NCBI RefSeq assembly: GCF_032362555.1
Contig: NC_083505.1
Location: 5,447,501 to 5,511,500, forward strand
Direction of reading: 5' to 3'
Source: Amyelois transitella
Taxonomy: Eukaryota; Arthropoda; Insecta; Lepidoptera; Pyralidae
DNA length: 64,000 bases
Positions 14,038-26,237 of this stretch are shown in pieces. The position numbers and the translations under genes were made by a program. The notes beneath the pieces were generated by a model, which was given only the letters and a program-made list of their open reading frames with translations, was not told the DNA's origin and did not search any database. Position 1 is the first letter of the stretch. Each line of letters begins with the position of its first letter.

Positions 14038-15547
14038 AGTGAAAGAAGTTAATCGTCGCTCAGGAACCACTAGAACTTTTGTACGGCGAGTACATCAATT
14101 CACAGTGAGTGCGCATAATCGACGCGCGCGCAACTCTGACAACAACAAGCAACTGACAGCTGAGGGCACCGTGCCGCGTAGCGTTCCGTACAATCTCTGT
14201 TTACACCATACGAGGCGATTACATTTAGCTGTGAAATGTATGCAATGCAATTTTGCATTCAACAGTAAAAAAAACCGGTAGGTTAGTACTTACTTAATTT
14301 TTACTTACTTCAATTATCGCGGATAAAATTATTTCTTCATCGTTAGCTAATACTTTCATCCATCAATATTGTCACTGTTTTAAACTCGATCATGTATACA
14401 AATAACAAAAAAATATTTACAAGAAAAGTATAAGTATGCTAATGCTAGCCGGTGAAACCGGTGAAAAGCTGGAGAGAAACATGGTAATGAAACCTGCATC
14501 ATCGTGTCCACTGAATGTGTGACCATGATCCCTTGATGTCCCTGTACTACTAAATCATGGTCATATGTTAAGCCCGGCCTCTTCCCCAGGGAAGATGCAA
14601 CCGGGACAATCGCTAGAAGCTGTGTACAAAGTGAGCTATTTATACCTTCACTTTCTTTATACTACTAAAAGGAAAGGGCTGTTAAGAAAACTATATGTAA
14701 TGAAAATAAAATATTTTTGTCTCGTCTCGATCTCTTGCCGTGTAAATAACCCTTATCATATGAACACTTAAATTTCAAATCATATTGCACCTTAAACAAA
14801 GGCTGAAGATTACGATAAGCGATTGATTACTGCGTATGAACTTCTAGCTGACAATAAATTTATCGGGGGCCTTGAGCTAATTCATGTAACAAAAGATTTT
14901 TTACCGATGGATGTGTTTCAATGGAAACATTTCTGTCCTCACTTTTGAGAGCTTTATCAAAACCGGCTAGGGCTTGTAAAAACCCTTTATATACACTTGA
15001 GATTCATGAGTCTTCGAGATCTCTGAATATCAACACTACATATCTTTAACCCATCTAGTTGAGGATAAGATTTTTATCCGAATTTTATCAGATCCTTAGT
15101 TTCAATATTTAGTTAATATATTTATCGTCGTTTAAGTGTCTAATTTAGCTATTACTATATTATTAGTTCTACACCAAGTGTAGGATGAAAACTGGTCAAG
15201 GCGGGGATTAAAAAATGCTAGTACCATCATAAATACAGCCTAGGCCGACAATTTGATTCTATTTTTAATCGTCTTAAATTATCAATGTACTCTGTAATTA
15301 TTTTATGCATTATGCATATCCACTTCATACTCATCACAATAATCTTAGCTTGTGTTACGCGTACTTCCCATCACTCTATATGTTCAGTATTGTACTGAAC
15401 TTACAGTCAGTCACCTGCAAAGTGCAGATATTTGAACCTCTATGAAGTAAAACAATAAAACAATATTATTACATTTATATAACAGCATTATATTCTTTAC
15501 AAATACACAGAATTACAAACACAACATTGATATTGAACTAATGGAGC
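14038..15547. other. Spacer between RhoGEF and CRAL-TRIO gene A
   Basis: Contains the RhoGEF 5' UTR or promoter side (just above 14037) and the gene A 3' flank (just below 15548). No canonical AATAAA was found on the minus strand within about 120 bp of the gene A stop. One family II SINE fragment lies here; nothing else is recognised. Confidence 0.55.
14430..14622 (+). repeat. tRNA-derived SINE family II fragment
   Basis: In the spacer between the RhoGEF and gene A. GAGAGAAACATGG, GAAACCTGCATC and the 3' block GATGCAACCGGGACAATCG match the family seen more completely at 56103-56412. Confidence 0.55.
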
Positions 15548-18500
15548 TCAGTCGACTTCAAGTTTCCTGAAGGAGCCTTCTACGCCAAACAACTCGGACG
15601 ATGTTTTAGGTTTTCCAGGCCTTTTAGACTCGTCTGTGATTGCTTTTTCCTCTTTGATGAACCAGTCTCGATAATTCTCCACTTTAACTTTCCAATAATC
15701 TGAAAAACAAAATGATAACCGATTTCATTGTAAGGTATATAAGGAAAAAAGTTATATTGTTTAAAAAATGGTTTCAACTGCTTATTGAAAGATCCGTTCG
15801 GCAAAACTGTACTTCGAATTATCTGAATCCTACAACAGGAATGTTCACTGACTTAACTTCCATCGTACTACTCTTAGAACTAATCTGAAGCTAATCTCAT
15901 CAAGCCAAACGCCATAAACTTTTTATACTCAGCAGTGATTACAAAATAATATTTCTGGAATTATTATTTATTTATTTATGTACACAGAAAACATCGAAAT
16001 TGATAAACACAAGAAAAAAAATTACATAGATTTGATTATGAGTCTTCCGAGTTTCTCTCTATGAATGGTGAGAATGTTAACGGAATTAACGCCAGGAGAA
16101 AGAAGGAGAATAATTGTGTCCCTTGAAATTTAATTCTGGAATAACTTTACCTATTAATTCTTGCAAAGAACCATCTTCCCCTCCATATTCGACAGGAAGC
16201 ACAGATTTCGGTATGATTTTGTGCATAGCCTCAAAATCTTGATTGTGGACATAAATCTGGGGAAAAAGGTTTTGTTTAACAACTTTTTTAATGTTTTAGT
16301 TCTAAGTATATCGGTGGCAAAATATGGATTTACTGTTGCAATAGCTCATCCCTATAATAAAACATGATGATTAAAATAAAAAAATATTCAAAACAAAAAA
16401 TATATTTAAGAAAATTCATGTTCAAGTTGCCGTGTGGTTCCCGGCATTGCCGTGTGGTTCCCGGCACCAATAGAAAAAAGAATAGGACCACTCCATCTCT
16501 TTCCCATAGATGTCGTAAAAGGCGACTAAGGGGTAGGCTTAGGTATAAACTTGGGATTCTTCTTTTAGGCGATGGGCTAGCAACCTGTCACTATTGAATC
16601 TCAATTCCATCTTAAAGCCAAACAGCTGAACGTGGCCTATTAGTCTTTACAAGACTGTTGGCTCTGTCTACCCCGCAAGGGATATAGACGTGATTATATG
16701 TATGTATGTATGAAAATTCATGTTATGCCCGGTAGGTCCAATTATTTATTCTCAGTGCACCAAAACTGCTTTAATGTTTTTATTCTTCCCGTTTTCCTTC
16801 CGCTTCGCAGCCTTTGCAAGGGAACTTAACTCGTATTAGATCATAGTTACACATCCAGTTGCCTGAATATGCTGATTTTCACTTATCATTAAATCATCAG
16901 TTCGCTTAACTTGTCTATTTTATTATCAGTGCTATAAGTTTACTCACCCTTTTCTTTAATTTTTCTCCTAAGAATGCTTTAAAAATTGTGTATGCCGCTT
17001 CAAATCCCGTAGGCGTATTCAAAATGTGGTTGCTTCTCATGCGCACGGGCAGCGCTTTCTCGAAGCATGAGATTACTTTCTTTGCCAACGCTGGAGTCCA
17101 CTGGCTCAGGGTCCCCACACCCACGTGCTTCATATCAACGATCACTTGCTGAAAAACAAAAATTAAAACAATTACTGAACGAAGTTTAGCAAACAACAGT
17201 TTCTAAATCACCACGAGGTTATATTGCATAGCGCCTTTATAACAAAATAAAACAACTTTTTCGTTAAACCTTTGATCTTTTATTGCACTTGTTGTTTGCT
17301 TATACCATATATAATTATAACAAAATATATGTATTAGCCTGAAAACAATGAGTATACGACATTTTCATAATATAATTATTAGTCATAGTCATCATATAAC
17401 ATCTTGACAATAAAACTGATCAGCATTTTGTGATCCAGGAGTAGGAAATAATTACACGGAGAAACTGACATGTGACGTCTTATATAAGGTTAACACTAAT
17501 CATAAAATTTCCTGCAGGAAACTATTTCCTCACGATGTTGTCCATCAATCCTTTTAAAATATAGGCATTCAAAGTAATGTTTCTACTTAAAACAATGACT
17601 TATTATTTTTGCCATTGACAACATAACTCCAAAATGAAATTGAGGTCCATAGATAGTAATAGCAACAGGTTGATGGCCCATCGTGACCCTTGGTTGACCT
17701 CTACAATCCCAAAAACCAAACAAACTACTTTGTATTTTCGTTGCTACCAAACCATTCAAGCTATTATTAAAACTTAACATTAATAAATGTTTGTAAATAT
17801 TTACCTCACCAGACACAGTGAAGTTGTCATCTTCTAGCATCAATATCTCCGTAATCATGAAAGCTACCTTCAGCATATCGGCCAGGTGGTACTGAGAGGG
17901 GTTCAAGATTCCGACCCGGACGATACAGGTTCGACACGAATCCTCTCCTTCGCAGTGCTTTAGCGGCAAAAACACCCTAGAAATATTAAAATTTCTCAGT
18001 TTATAAAAATGTTGAATGTTGTGTTGTCAAAGATGAGAAAGAAGTACCTATGCAGAGATCGTGGTAAGTGGGAAGATTATTGTCTGCCTATCCCTTCGAG
18101 AAAACGTCGATATTTATATATGTTTGTTAATAAAATTGGTAAAATGGTTTTGTTAACAGTTGACATACATTAGTATGGCCAGTGTACTTCGACCAGGTGG
18201 TATTGGAGGATTTAATATCTGAGAAAGGACTAAAATTGAGAAAATTCGTGTCGTTTCTGCATTGTCAGGGTCGGCCCTGTAGTGTGTACTTGTTATGTTA
18301 TAGACTATCTATCATATAAATGATACTTTTAAATGCTGCCCGTCACCAACCGATATCGTAATTTTGAAGCACAAGTTGTGAGCAGGATTTTATCCTTCAG
18401 CCTCTACTTAATATACATGTGAATTTCACTCTGCATACTTATTTTACAGTTTTATTATTAAATATTTTATACAAGGTGATGAAAGCAGTGACGTTTTAGT

Positions 18501-20103
18501 TAAAAGGAAATAACAACAGTCGTGAAGGCGGAAACAGTCTCTGGTTGAAAAAAAATGTAGCTCCTGTACTCATACACTTAGGTTTTTGTCCATTATTAAA
18601 TAGCTCACAATTTACCAAACTGTCCTGGTCCCTTTAGGATTTCAGACAGGATGTTAGAATTGACCTTTAAAAATCCCAAGCGGATAAAACTGAATTAACA
18701 ATTAAAACCTGGAAATTTCTGACAATATTAATAACTTTTTAATTTCGTGCATGACTATGATCAACTTTTCAACTTAGCTAATAATTATATATTTTGGGCC
18801 TATTTAAAAGTCGAAATTTGGACTTTTACAGTACTACTTACTTCTTTAAGTTATTGACAAAAGATTCATCCATGCATACCTATAAAAAATCGCAATATAT
18901 ATTATTACTATTTTCTAGGTTTCATGTAGGTAAGAACTAAAGTAAAAGTTACTACAAAAATTGGCTGATTTTTAAAACTTCACCGTGTTTACTCAGTTAT
19001 GAAATATGAGTTATGCATAAGTAATAATTTTTTACCCCAATCTGAGCATATTCTGTATCCTGTCTTCTAGCGGGTCACGATTTCCGAAAAACTCTGGAAC
19101 GAGTCCTTTTAAGGTGAAGTACATATCTAATTTCTCTTTACTTCTCTCAAGGCTAAATTTACTACCACGGAGAAATGCAAGGAGCCATTGGTCAGCTGTA
19201 AAGAAAATATCTCATGTTTATGTATTTAGATTAAATAGGTACTTAGGTATGTGACGAAATTAGGTAATTGTTATGTACCTACCTACCTTGTGTGTAGCTA
19301 TCGTGTTTAATGTGCTTGTGCCATGCTTGGAACAAATAAAGATTATGTCCGAAAATAATAAGCTGAATGTACTATTTTCTTAATTGAATTTTAAAACTAT
19401 GAAAATATTCAGATAAAGTATTTTACTCATTCATGAGATCCTGCGTACTATGAGCTGGAAAACATTTAAAGCGCCATCTAATGAAATATTATGGGACTAC
19501 GCACACATCCATAGTGCCGCTATAGGTACAAGAAAATGCTATAACGGAAAGCATTCCTACTAAACAACAATACCTTTAATGGTTCCGAAAAATTCCGCTA
19601 GATACTGTTTTGAATGAACACATATTGTGATTTTGAAATGGCCTGAGGAAACCTGCAAATCCAGGCAACTGGAAAACCACCCATGAAACAATATGGGTTA
19701 GGTTCCCTTTCAAACGTTAAAGAGGTCAGGCGCGCTTATAAAATGTGCGTTTAAAGTCCTTACTCACCAAACCAATACAATGATCACACACTCAACTCAC
19801 TCTGGGCTTCTCTTCAGAGAGGTGAGGACGCAACCGGGACTAGCGCCAGAGTGTTTTTGATGATAATGACTTTGGTATACTCTTATGCAACCAAATTATT
19901 ATAGGTTAGTTAATTAATAGACGTCCAGGACTTTGTATAAATAGTTAACCTTGGTACTTACTCGGTTGAACTAGATGCAGATGAGGTTGCTTCGATAACC
20001 ACTCTTTCAGAGCCGCTATGTCTGATTCCACGCGTTTCGGGTTTTCATTGATCTCCTTCTGCGCCTTCTTCAAGAGAGCCGGAGACAGTGGTCTGACTGT
20101 CAT
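15548..20103 (-). CDS. CRAL-TRIO lipid-transfer protein A (alpha-TTP-like)
   Basis: Six exons: 19962-20103, 19036-19195, 17805-17976, 16948-17148, 16151-16256 and 15548-15699, 933 nt in all, 310 residues. The ATG matches the start of its paralogs ([15 protein letters not shown]). An acceptor TTTCAG at 20118 suggests a spliced 5' UTR 14 nt before the ATG. A CRAL-TRIO N-terminal helical region ([20 protein letters not shown], near 48-67) precedes the Sec14-type pocket ([40 protein letters not shown]), and the C-terminus ends GSFRKLEVD. The family carries hydrophobic ligands such as tocopherols or retinoids in the cytosol; the ligand here is unknown. It is the most divergent member: it lacks the two introns that flank exon 4 in genes B to F, and it has an intron after SGE that they lack. 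Confidence 0.9.
16428..16713 (+). repeat. SINE-like repeat family I, copy 5
   Basis: Full-length, plus-oriented copy in gene A intron 4 with tail (TATG)n. The 19-bp head TGCCGTGTGGTTCCCGGCA occurs twice in tandem. Confidence 0.9.
16775..16885 (-). repeat. tRNA-derived SINE family II fragment
   Basis: Minus-oriented. CTTCGCAGCCTTTGCAAGG and ACACATCCAGTTGCCTGAAT match the copy at 47287-47608. Confidence 0.65.
19610..19862 (+). repeat. tRNA-derived SINE family II fragment
   Basis: Plus-oriented copy in gene A intron 1: GAGGAAACCTGCAAATCCAG, GGCAACTGG, then TTCAGAGAGGTGAGGACG and CAACCGGGACTAGCG, in the same order as in the copy at 56103. Confidence 0.65.
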
Positions 20104-20192
20104 CTTGTATAATAATCCTGAAATATTGTGAATTAAAATAATAAGTATTTGCTTCAAATAATGAGTTACTAAGTTATTTATGATAACACCGC

Positions 20193-20236
20193 GATAACAT
20201 GATCAATCGATAATAATATCGATTGATCATGTTATC
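20193..20236. repeat. Perfect 20-bp inverted repeat, 4-nt loop
   Basis: Arms 20193-20212 and 20217-20236 are perfect reverse complements around ATAA. Each arm carries GATAA/TTATC and ATCGAT-like motifs. It lies 90-133 bp upstream of the gene A ATG, possibly within a 5' UTR intron. Confidence 0.9.
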
Positions 20237-21183
20237 TCTCAGCTTTAAGTTATTGTATATTTGATACTGACTGTATTAGTCACTATCGGGCAGCGCAATG
20301 ATAAAAAATGTTAGATTTAGAGTTCTGTGTATTCTTTAAAAGTATGACTCATGCTTAGTTACGCGTCCATTACAACCAATTACTGTTCTAAGTAAATTAA
20401 GTTTTCGCTAATGAAAATTTACGAAACATTAAAAAGATACAAAATTAACAATCACTTTATTACGAGTTCTCAATTCTAAAAGGAAGGAGGGTCAAGACTA
20501 TATTTTTTAATTTAAAACTTGATCTAATCAAAATATTCCAAAAAAATTAACCAGATACAAACTTACAGATCAATTTCATAACTTAATAGAGATATCAAAG
20601 TTTAAGTTAAAATAATTTGTGATTTCTAAACAAAGGCACGTGTTACAATAGCATAGGTTTATTCTTACTGTTAAAAATACAATACGGTAACTGCAATACC
20701 CCAGGTTAAGTGCCCGTATCTACAGGTTGATTGCGATTAGATACCACCGTATGTACCAACTAGATAAAAATATAAAAGGGTTCAACTGAAAAAAAACGAA
20801 CAAACTTCGATCGTGGAAAAGTCCTAATACTAATAAATTTGTATAAATATCAACTTATAAACTAGCCCAAAGTACATACGTTTTTAATTAATATATCAAT
20901 TCAATTGGAAACCTAAACGCGTTCCACAAAAACATTTCGCCGTAAAACGAAGCTAGAAAATGTAAGATAAAGCAATAAATAATATTTTGAGATATGTAAG
21001 CGAAAACAATTTTATTTATCTCTTTAATTACAATTTTTAACCATAATTTCAAAGTTATCATTATTTCCGAGCGGAGACCAATTTATCATTATGATAAATA
21101 ATGGAAAATCCCTTAATTATCCTTGTACAAAATGATAATGAAAATTTAATTGAATTCCCATGCCTATTTATTCATATTTAAAA

Positions 21184-21360
21184 CTAGTTGTTGCCCGCGA
21201 ATTCGTCCGCGTAAATTTCGAGTAGAATCTTGATCATACAGACAGACAGACAAAAAAAATCTATCCGTTTCAATTAAAATATTAAATGTACAGACAAAAT
21301 ATTTTTACCGTTTTATTATATGTAGTATTTTGATTTTCAGTTTTTTTAAATAAAATACTC
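21184..21360 (-). mobile_element. Helitron-like 3' end
   Basis: Reading the minus strand, CGCGGGCAACAACTAG is followed by T. This is the CTAG|T terminus of lepidopteran Helitrons, with the CG-rich subterminal CGCG..CGCG pairing just before it. A CAGACAGACAGA stretch lies inside. The 5' end is not defined. Confidence 0.55.
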
Positions 21361-21397
21361 AAACAACACAAAAAAAAAATATTTTTAATAAAATATC

Positions 21398-21480
21398 TTG
21401 TTTTGTTGGGGTACGAACTTGGACCGCCAACTTCACAGTCTCACGCGCCAACCACTGGACCATCAAAGCCGTAGCGGCAG
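21398..21480 (-). repeat. tRNA-like SINE head
   Basis: On the minus strand, GGTCCAGTGGTTGGCGCG (A-box-like) and CCAAGTTCGTACCCC (B-box-like) sit at tRNA spacing and are followed by an A/T-rich tail. It resembles the promoter head of a tRNA-derived SINE. A working tRNA is unlikely. Confidence 0.5.
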
Positions 21481-21499
21481 TGTCGAAATTAAAGTAAAC

Positions 21500-21745
21500 T
21501 ACATACATACCTACATATGGTCACATCTATATCCCTTGCGGGGTAGACAGAGCCAACAGGCTTGAAAAGACTGAATGGCTACGTTCAGCTGTTTGGTTTA
21601 ATGTGAATTGAGATTCAAATAGTGACAGGTAGCCTGTTGCCTAAAAGAAGAATCCCAAGTTTATAAGCCTATCCCTTAGTCACCTTTTACGACATCCATG
21701 GGAAAGACATTGAGTGGTCCTATTCTTTTTTCTTATGGTGCTGGT
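21500..21745 (-). repeat. SINE-like repeat family I, copy 6
   Basis: Minus-oriented, nearly full-length copy in the A-B spacer. It starts with the ACATACATAC tail and GGTCACATCTATATCCC and ends near TTCTTATGGTGCTGG. Confidence 0.85.
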
Positions 21746-21814
21746 GTAACTTCATAAGACATTCATTATTTTGTAATATAAGACCAGGGTCGACTGCCAG
21801 TCGTATAGTACCCT

Positions 21815-22052
21815 GCCACCAAAAAAAAAGAATAGAACCACTCCATCTCTTTCCCATGGATGTCGTAAAATGTGACTAAAAGATAGGCTTATAAACTAAC
21901 GATTCTTTTTTTCGGCGATGGGCTAACAACCTGTCACAATTTGAATTTCAATTCTATCATTGAAGTAAGCAGCTGAACGTGGGCTATCAGTCTTTTCAAG
22001 GCTTTTGGCTCAGTCTACCCTGCAAGGGATATAAACGTGTCCATATGTGTAT
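21815..22052 (+). repeat. SINE-like repeat family I, copy 7
   Basis: Plus-oriented copy about 70 bp after copy 6. The two are head to head and form a large imperfect inverted repeat. Confidence 0.85.
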
Positions 22053-22347
22053 AGACTGCTTATAAGTATGATAAGATAGAAGCAATAAAACAATTATGTA
22101 TTTTATTTACGCCATTAATTTGGTGCAATTGAGCTAAAATATAAGCGAAGATTATTTACTCGATAAAAAAAAACATGATAACAATAACAAAGAAAGTTCA
22201 GAACACTTAAAAGAAAAGCCTTATTCAATTTTAACCAACTTCAAAATAAGAGATAATTAGGCACTGCAGTCGCGTATGTATGCCCATAGATTGCAAAGAT
22301 ATATAAAACAAATGCGGTTATTTATTTTAAGAATCATTAAATCTTAC

Positions 22348-22420
22348 CTAACTCCTTTCGTTGATTCCGCTCATCCACAACCACATACACCGACTAATAC
22401 CTTAGTTTCAATGTCATGTA
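22348..22420 (-). other. Possible noncoding first exon of gene A
   Basis: A strong donor (TTAG|GTAAGAT on the minus strand, exon end at 22348) could pair with the acceptor at 20118 just before the gene A ATG. The upper limit is arbitrary. This is inference by analogy with gene B and has no transcript support. Confidence 0.22.
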
Positions 22421-23529
22421 AATTTTAGCCTTTCGAACGATTGAAGCCTTGAAACAATCAAGAATCGTACTCAATGACATTGAAAAACGCAATCCTGTAA
22501 ATGACGTTTGCCTTCTATTAACAACGGCTAATAAACTACACCTCCGGAGACGATAAAACACGTAATGATGTAGGAAAACATGTGCTCTAATTTGCCAGGC
22601 AATGCACGTTATCAGTTATCTCTTCGAATTTGAATAACAGGCAAAGATTAGACCGGGAGAGTCGAGCTAGAAATTGTCTTAAAATCCGAAACCTCAAAAG
22701 AGACATTTTTTTAGATGACAAAATGTGATTATAACATTTTCTAAATTAACTAATAATTTAACTACCTGCATTAAAATCACAGTAAAATTTAGGTAATCGT
22801 TTACATTATTTAATTGAATTTTGCTACATTGCCACATTGATTTATTATAAAGGCATCGTTTTTAAGTTTAATAATTTTAAATGCCTTTCAAACATGACTA
22901 TATTCCTTATATAAAACTGATGTAATTGTGCAACCTTAAACATTAATAAACTGTTACTTCTTAATTGCCTTAAAATAGAAAATAAATTAATACTTTTCAT
23001 TCACGTGAATAAGAATAATAAGATACGATATACCATATAATAATCACCTTCATTTAGTTATTAGATCGTAGCTCCGTGACTATGTGAAACGAGATAGATG
23101 GATATTATGTATTCTTCACACCTTATTGGCGTGAAATTAGCATTGTTTAGTTACAGTTTGGTTATAAATAGAATAGTGATACCAGTTGACCTGTCTGGTC
23201 GAAGTTTTGTAATATTATCATACCTACTCTTACTTATTTTAGAGCTTTCTTTAAGGACAGAGAGAGAAAAACAAAAAAGTAGTAAAAGAAGCTGTATTTC
23301 TAAAAAAATTTATCACTTTGTACAAGAGAAAGCATTAGCTACTCAGGTGAATCCAAAAGTTATATTTATAAAATATCATTTTTAATCAGCAGTTAAATTT
23401 CTCGCGGCTGTGTGTCTCGTGACAACAGTGTGTTACTACCTCAACCGGAGCAGTATCAATAGTAGATGCATTCTACTATTGATATAAAAATAAAACCAGT
23501 ATTCATTTTTGCAAAAATAAAATTAAAGG

Positions 23530-23535
23530 TTTATT
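23530..23535 (-). terminator. Poly(A) signal of gene B
   Basis: AATAAA on the minus strand, about 60 nt past the gene B stop codon. Confidence 0.6.
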
Positions 23536-23595
23536 AAAAAAAAAAGATACTACAAAATGAAACATTTTTACTGGTTACTTGCACTTAATCACATA

Positions 23596-25763
23596 TTAAT
23601 CTATATCTAATTTTCTGAAAGACCCTTCGGTGCTGAAATTGTCTTTTGTCAATGATTGTCCAAGCCTTTTGCTCTCATCTGTTCCCAGTTGCTCTTCTTT
23701 CTGCATCCAATTCTTGTATTCTTTCATTTTCGACACCCAATATTCTAAAAGAAGAAGTATTATTTTATTTACATATACATATACATAATACTATCACGCC
23801 CCTACGTAGGCAGAGACTCATATTTAATGCAGGTTTGTTGATTGAGAGTACTTTTGATTTGATCCTTCATCAGAACATCCAGAATTTGATAAAATTTCCC
23901 ATTTACACTGGTGTTGTGTATCGGTTTATTCTTCCTTTATTTGAATGTGCTTAATCAGTTGAATGTTATGATTATACCTGTTATTGTATGCTTAAGCAAT
24001 AATTCTGTGAACCAAAAGCAAATATGATGGACCCATATTCCTTTAATTTACCTGTAATCTCTGAGATAGTACCACCGTCTCCACCATATTCTGAAGGAAT
24101 TATTTCTTTAGGAACAAAATCAAACAGATCCTCGTGCGTTTTGTGGATTTTTAACTGCAAATTAATAACAAATGGTTACATTTACATCTAACTTTTATTT
24201 ATTTGCCATAAAGTTGGCATCACATCTCATAAAGTTTTATTATGTTTCAATGTCAAACATACATATATAGTTGGCAATAAAAAAATATCTTACATATTAA
24301 AAAGGAAATGTTGGAAGCATGGTGATAAAATGAATGATTTACTGTGTAAGATTGCTATTAGCAAATAATTATTACATCTAATATAAAAATACGATATTAT
24401 AGTGTAACATTTACCCTTTCTTTGGCTTTTTCATTTAAAAAGTTGGATATAAGAGTGAAAATCATCTCAATACCGGACGGCATATTCATATGATGGCTGC
24501 CTTTGAGACGTAAAGGCATTGAATCCTGAAAAAAAATACATAAAATGTTAAACTATTTCTTTAAAAAAATCGTTAATAGAGAAATAAATAATTTTATAAG
24601 ATGAATGGTTTTTATACGTACTTGACTTACAGCCACCAATTTTTTAAGGACCGTCGGTGTACCCTGTGAAAAGTGGCTCATGGTGACTCCTTGATAATCT
24701 ACCAAGATCCTTGTACCAATGACAGTGGCAACATCATCTTCCAAGACAACGATCTGAAAGCGAAATATTTATTATACTCATATTCATAAAAATATTTTAT
24801 TACCTTTTTGTGTCTAGTTTCGCAGTACATTTTCATAAAAATAATGTACGTTTATATTAGTTAGGTACTTAAATAGCTTACTTGAACTAAATAGTATAAA
24901 ATGCACATTATATCAGCCACATGATTTTTCTCAGGATCATATGCCCCCGGTCTGATGAGGAGCACTCGAGGATATAACTGATTTTTAGGTTTTGGTAAAA
25001 AAACGCAAGTCCTGAAAAATAGAAAAAGAAAATAAAGTTCTTGCTAAAGTTAGAGAGCATACTGGAATTAAATATATCTCCTATTCAATTATAAATTAAA
25101 ATCTAGTTTGATTACTTAAAAAAATTGAGAACCTCCTCCCTTTTCAAAACGGTTAAAAACTTACCCTAATCGGAGAAAATCCAAAAATTTCGGATCAGTT
25201 GGTTTGATTCGCAAAGTGATATCGGGGGCAGTGGTTTTCAGAGTATAATACAAGTCCAACTTCTTTTTCACTTTTTCTAAGCTGAACTTACAGCCCCTCA
25301 ACAAACCAACTAACCATTGGTCGTCTGCAAATAAAAACATATTCAGTTTTTAATATTTTATGAAAATACAAATCCCAATTTCTAATGATTAAACACGTAG
25401 TTGCATAGAAGATACAGTACTTTTTTTTGTAAAAATTGTTACTTTAATCTGAGACTTTTCAAACGACACGGATTACTGATTAATTACGAGTAACATGAAG
25501 TGAATATTAATTTAAATTAAAGAGTCATTGAACTGTTACTTTACTATTAAATACATGCTATTTATATCACAGGAACATCGCCAAAGTAAGTATAATACAT
25601 CTACTATATAAACAAAATATGACTTGCCTGTCCTTGCGATCAAGTGCGGCTGCTTAGCGATCCATTCTTTCAAGTAACGCAAGTCATCCGCTATCTGCGT
25701 TGGTTTTTCATTTAACTCCTCTTCAGCTATCTTAGCTAACTCCGGCGTTAGTTCTCGTATCAT
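23596..25763 (-). CDS. CRAL-TRIO lipid-transfer protein B (alpha-TTP-like)
   Basis: Seven exons: 25628-25763, 25165-25324, 24882-25011, 24622-24753, 24415-24525, 24052-24154 and 23596-23744; 921 nt, 306 residues. The start MIRELTPELAKIAEEEL aligns with the paralogs. A Met 14 codons upstream is open only because it lies in an intron. Residues about 46-98 form the helical CRAL-TRIO N region (DDQWLVGLLRGCKFSLEKVK); about 105-258 form the Sec14-like pocket (VLEDDVATVIG, GVTMSHFSQGTPTVLKKLV, IPSEYGGDGG); the C-terminus ends GSFRKLDID. The likely role is cytosolic transfer of a hydrophobic ligand, which cannot be identified. Intron 1 has a GC donor (ACAG|GCAAGT) where all paralogs use GT. An upstream noncoding exon appears to end at 26594. 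Confidence 0.92.
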
Positions 25764-26237
25764 TATTTGATACTGTAAAATTTCAACACATTTTGCAAAT
25801 ACCATACTTAGATACCTATTGTTTGTTTGTGAAGCCTTTGTTGCAAATAGAAAGTAGATATATAAAAATTACAAAATAAGTAGTAATTGGATTTTAATGA
25901 TATGTACAATTGGATTTCTTCCTACTGGGATTTTTTACAGTCAACCATAATTAAAATGAAAAGAATCTTAATTCAATTCAATTAAAACAATAAAATTGTT
26001 TAAAGTCATGTCATCCAGTTATCGCCCCCCACAGCAACAGGCTTAACAGATAGTACATCCACGTTGCAGGGTAATGCTTGCCTATAATTATAATACATAA
26101 TTTTAATAATCATTAATAAATTATAATAAAAAGCATATACATATACTTACTGTGGCATAAATGCCACATCTTCACAACTGTACTTTATAAGTGTGAAGTA
26201 CATAAAAAGGACTTAGGTAGATTGAAAATATGTTAGG

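Larger units (their letters stand above)
20118..23529. other. Spacer between genes A and B
   Basis: About 3.4 kb of AT-rich sequence. It holds the hairpin at 20193, a Helitron end, a tRNA-like SINE head and an inverted pair of family I repeats. The open frames, for example around 23098-23385, lack any recognisable domain or splice partner. Confidence 0.6.

Noticed and set aside
14038-14070. Extending the RhoGEF frame upstream to 14070
   Set aside because: The upstream codon is GTG, not ATG; the first in-frame ATG is at 14037 and a TGA precedes it.
25764-25805. Upstream Met of gene B at 25805
   Set aside because: It lies beyond a good acceptor (AATTTTACAG) in the predicted 5' UTR intron; paralogs start at the ATG at 25763.
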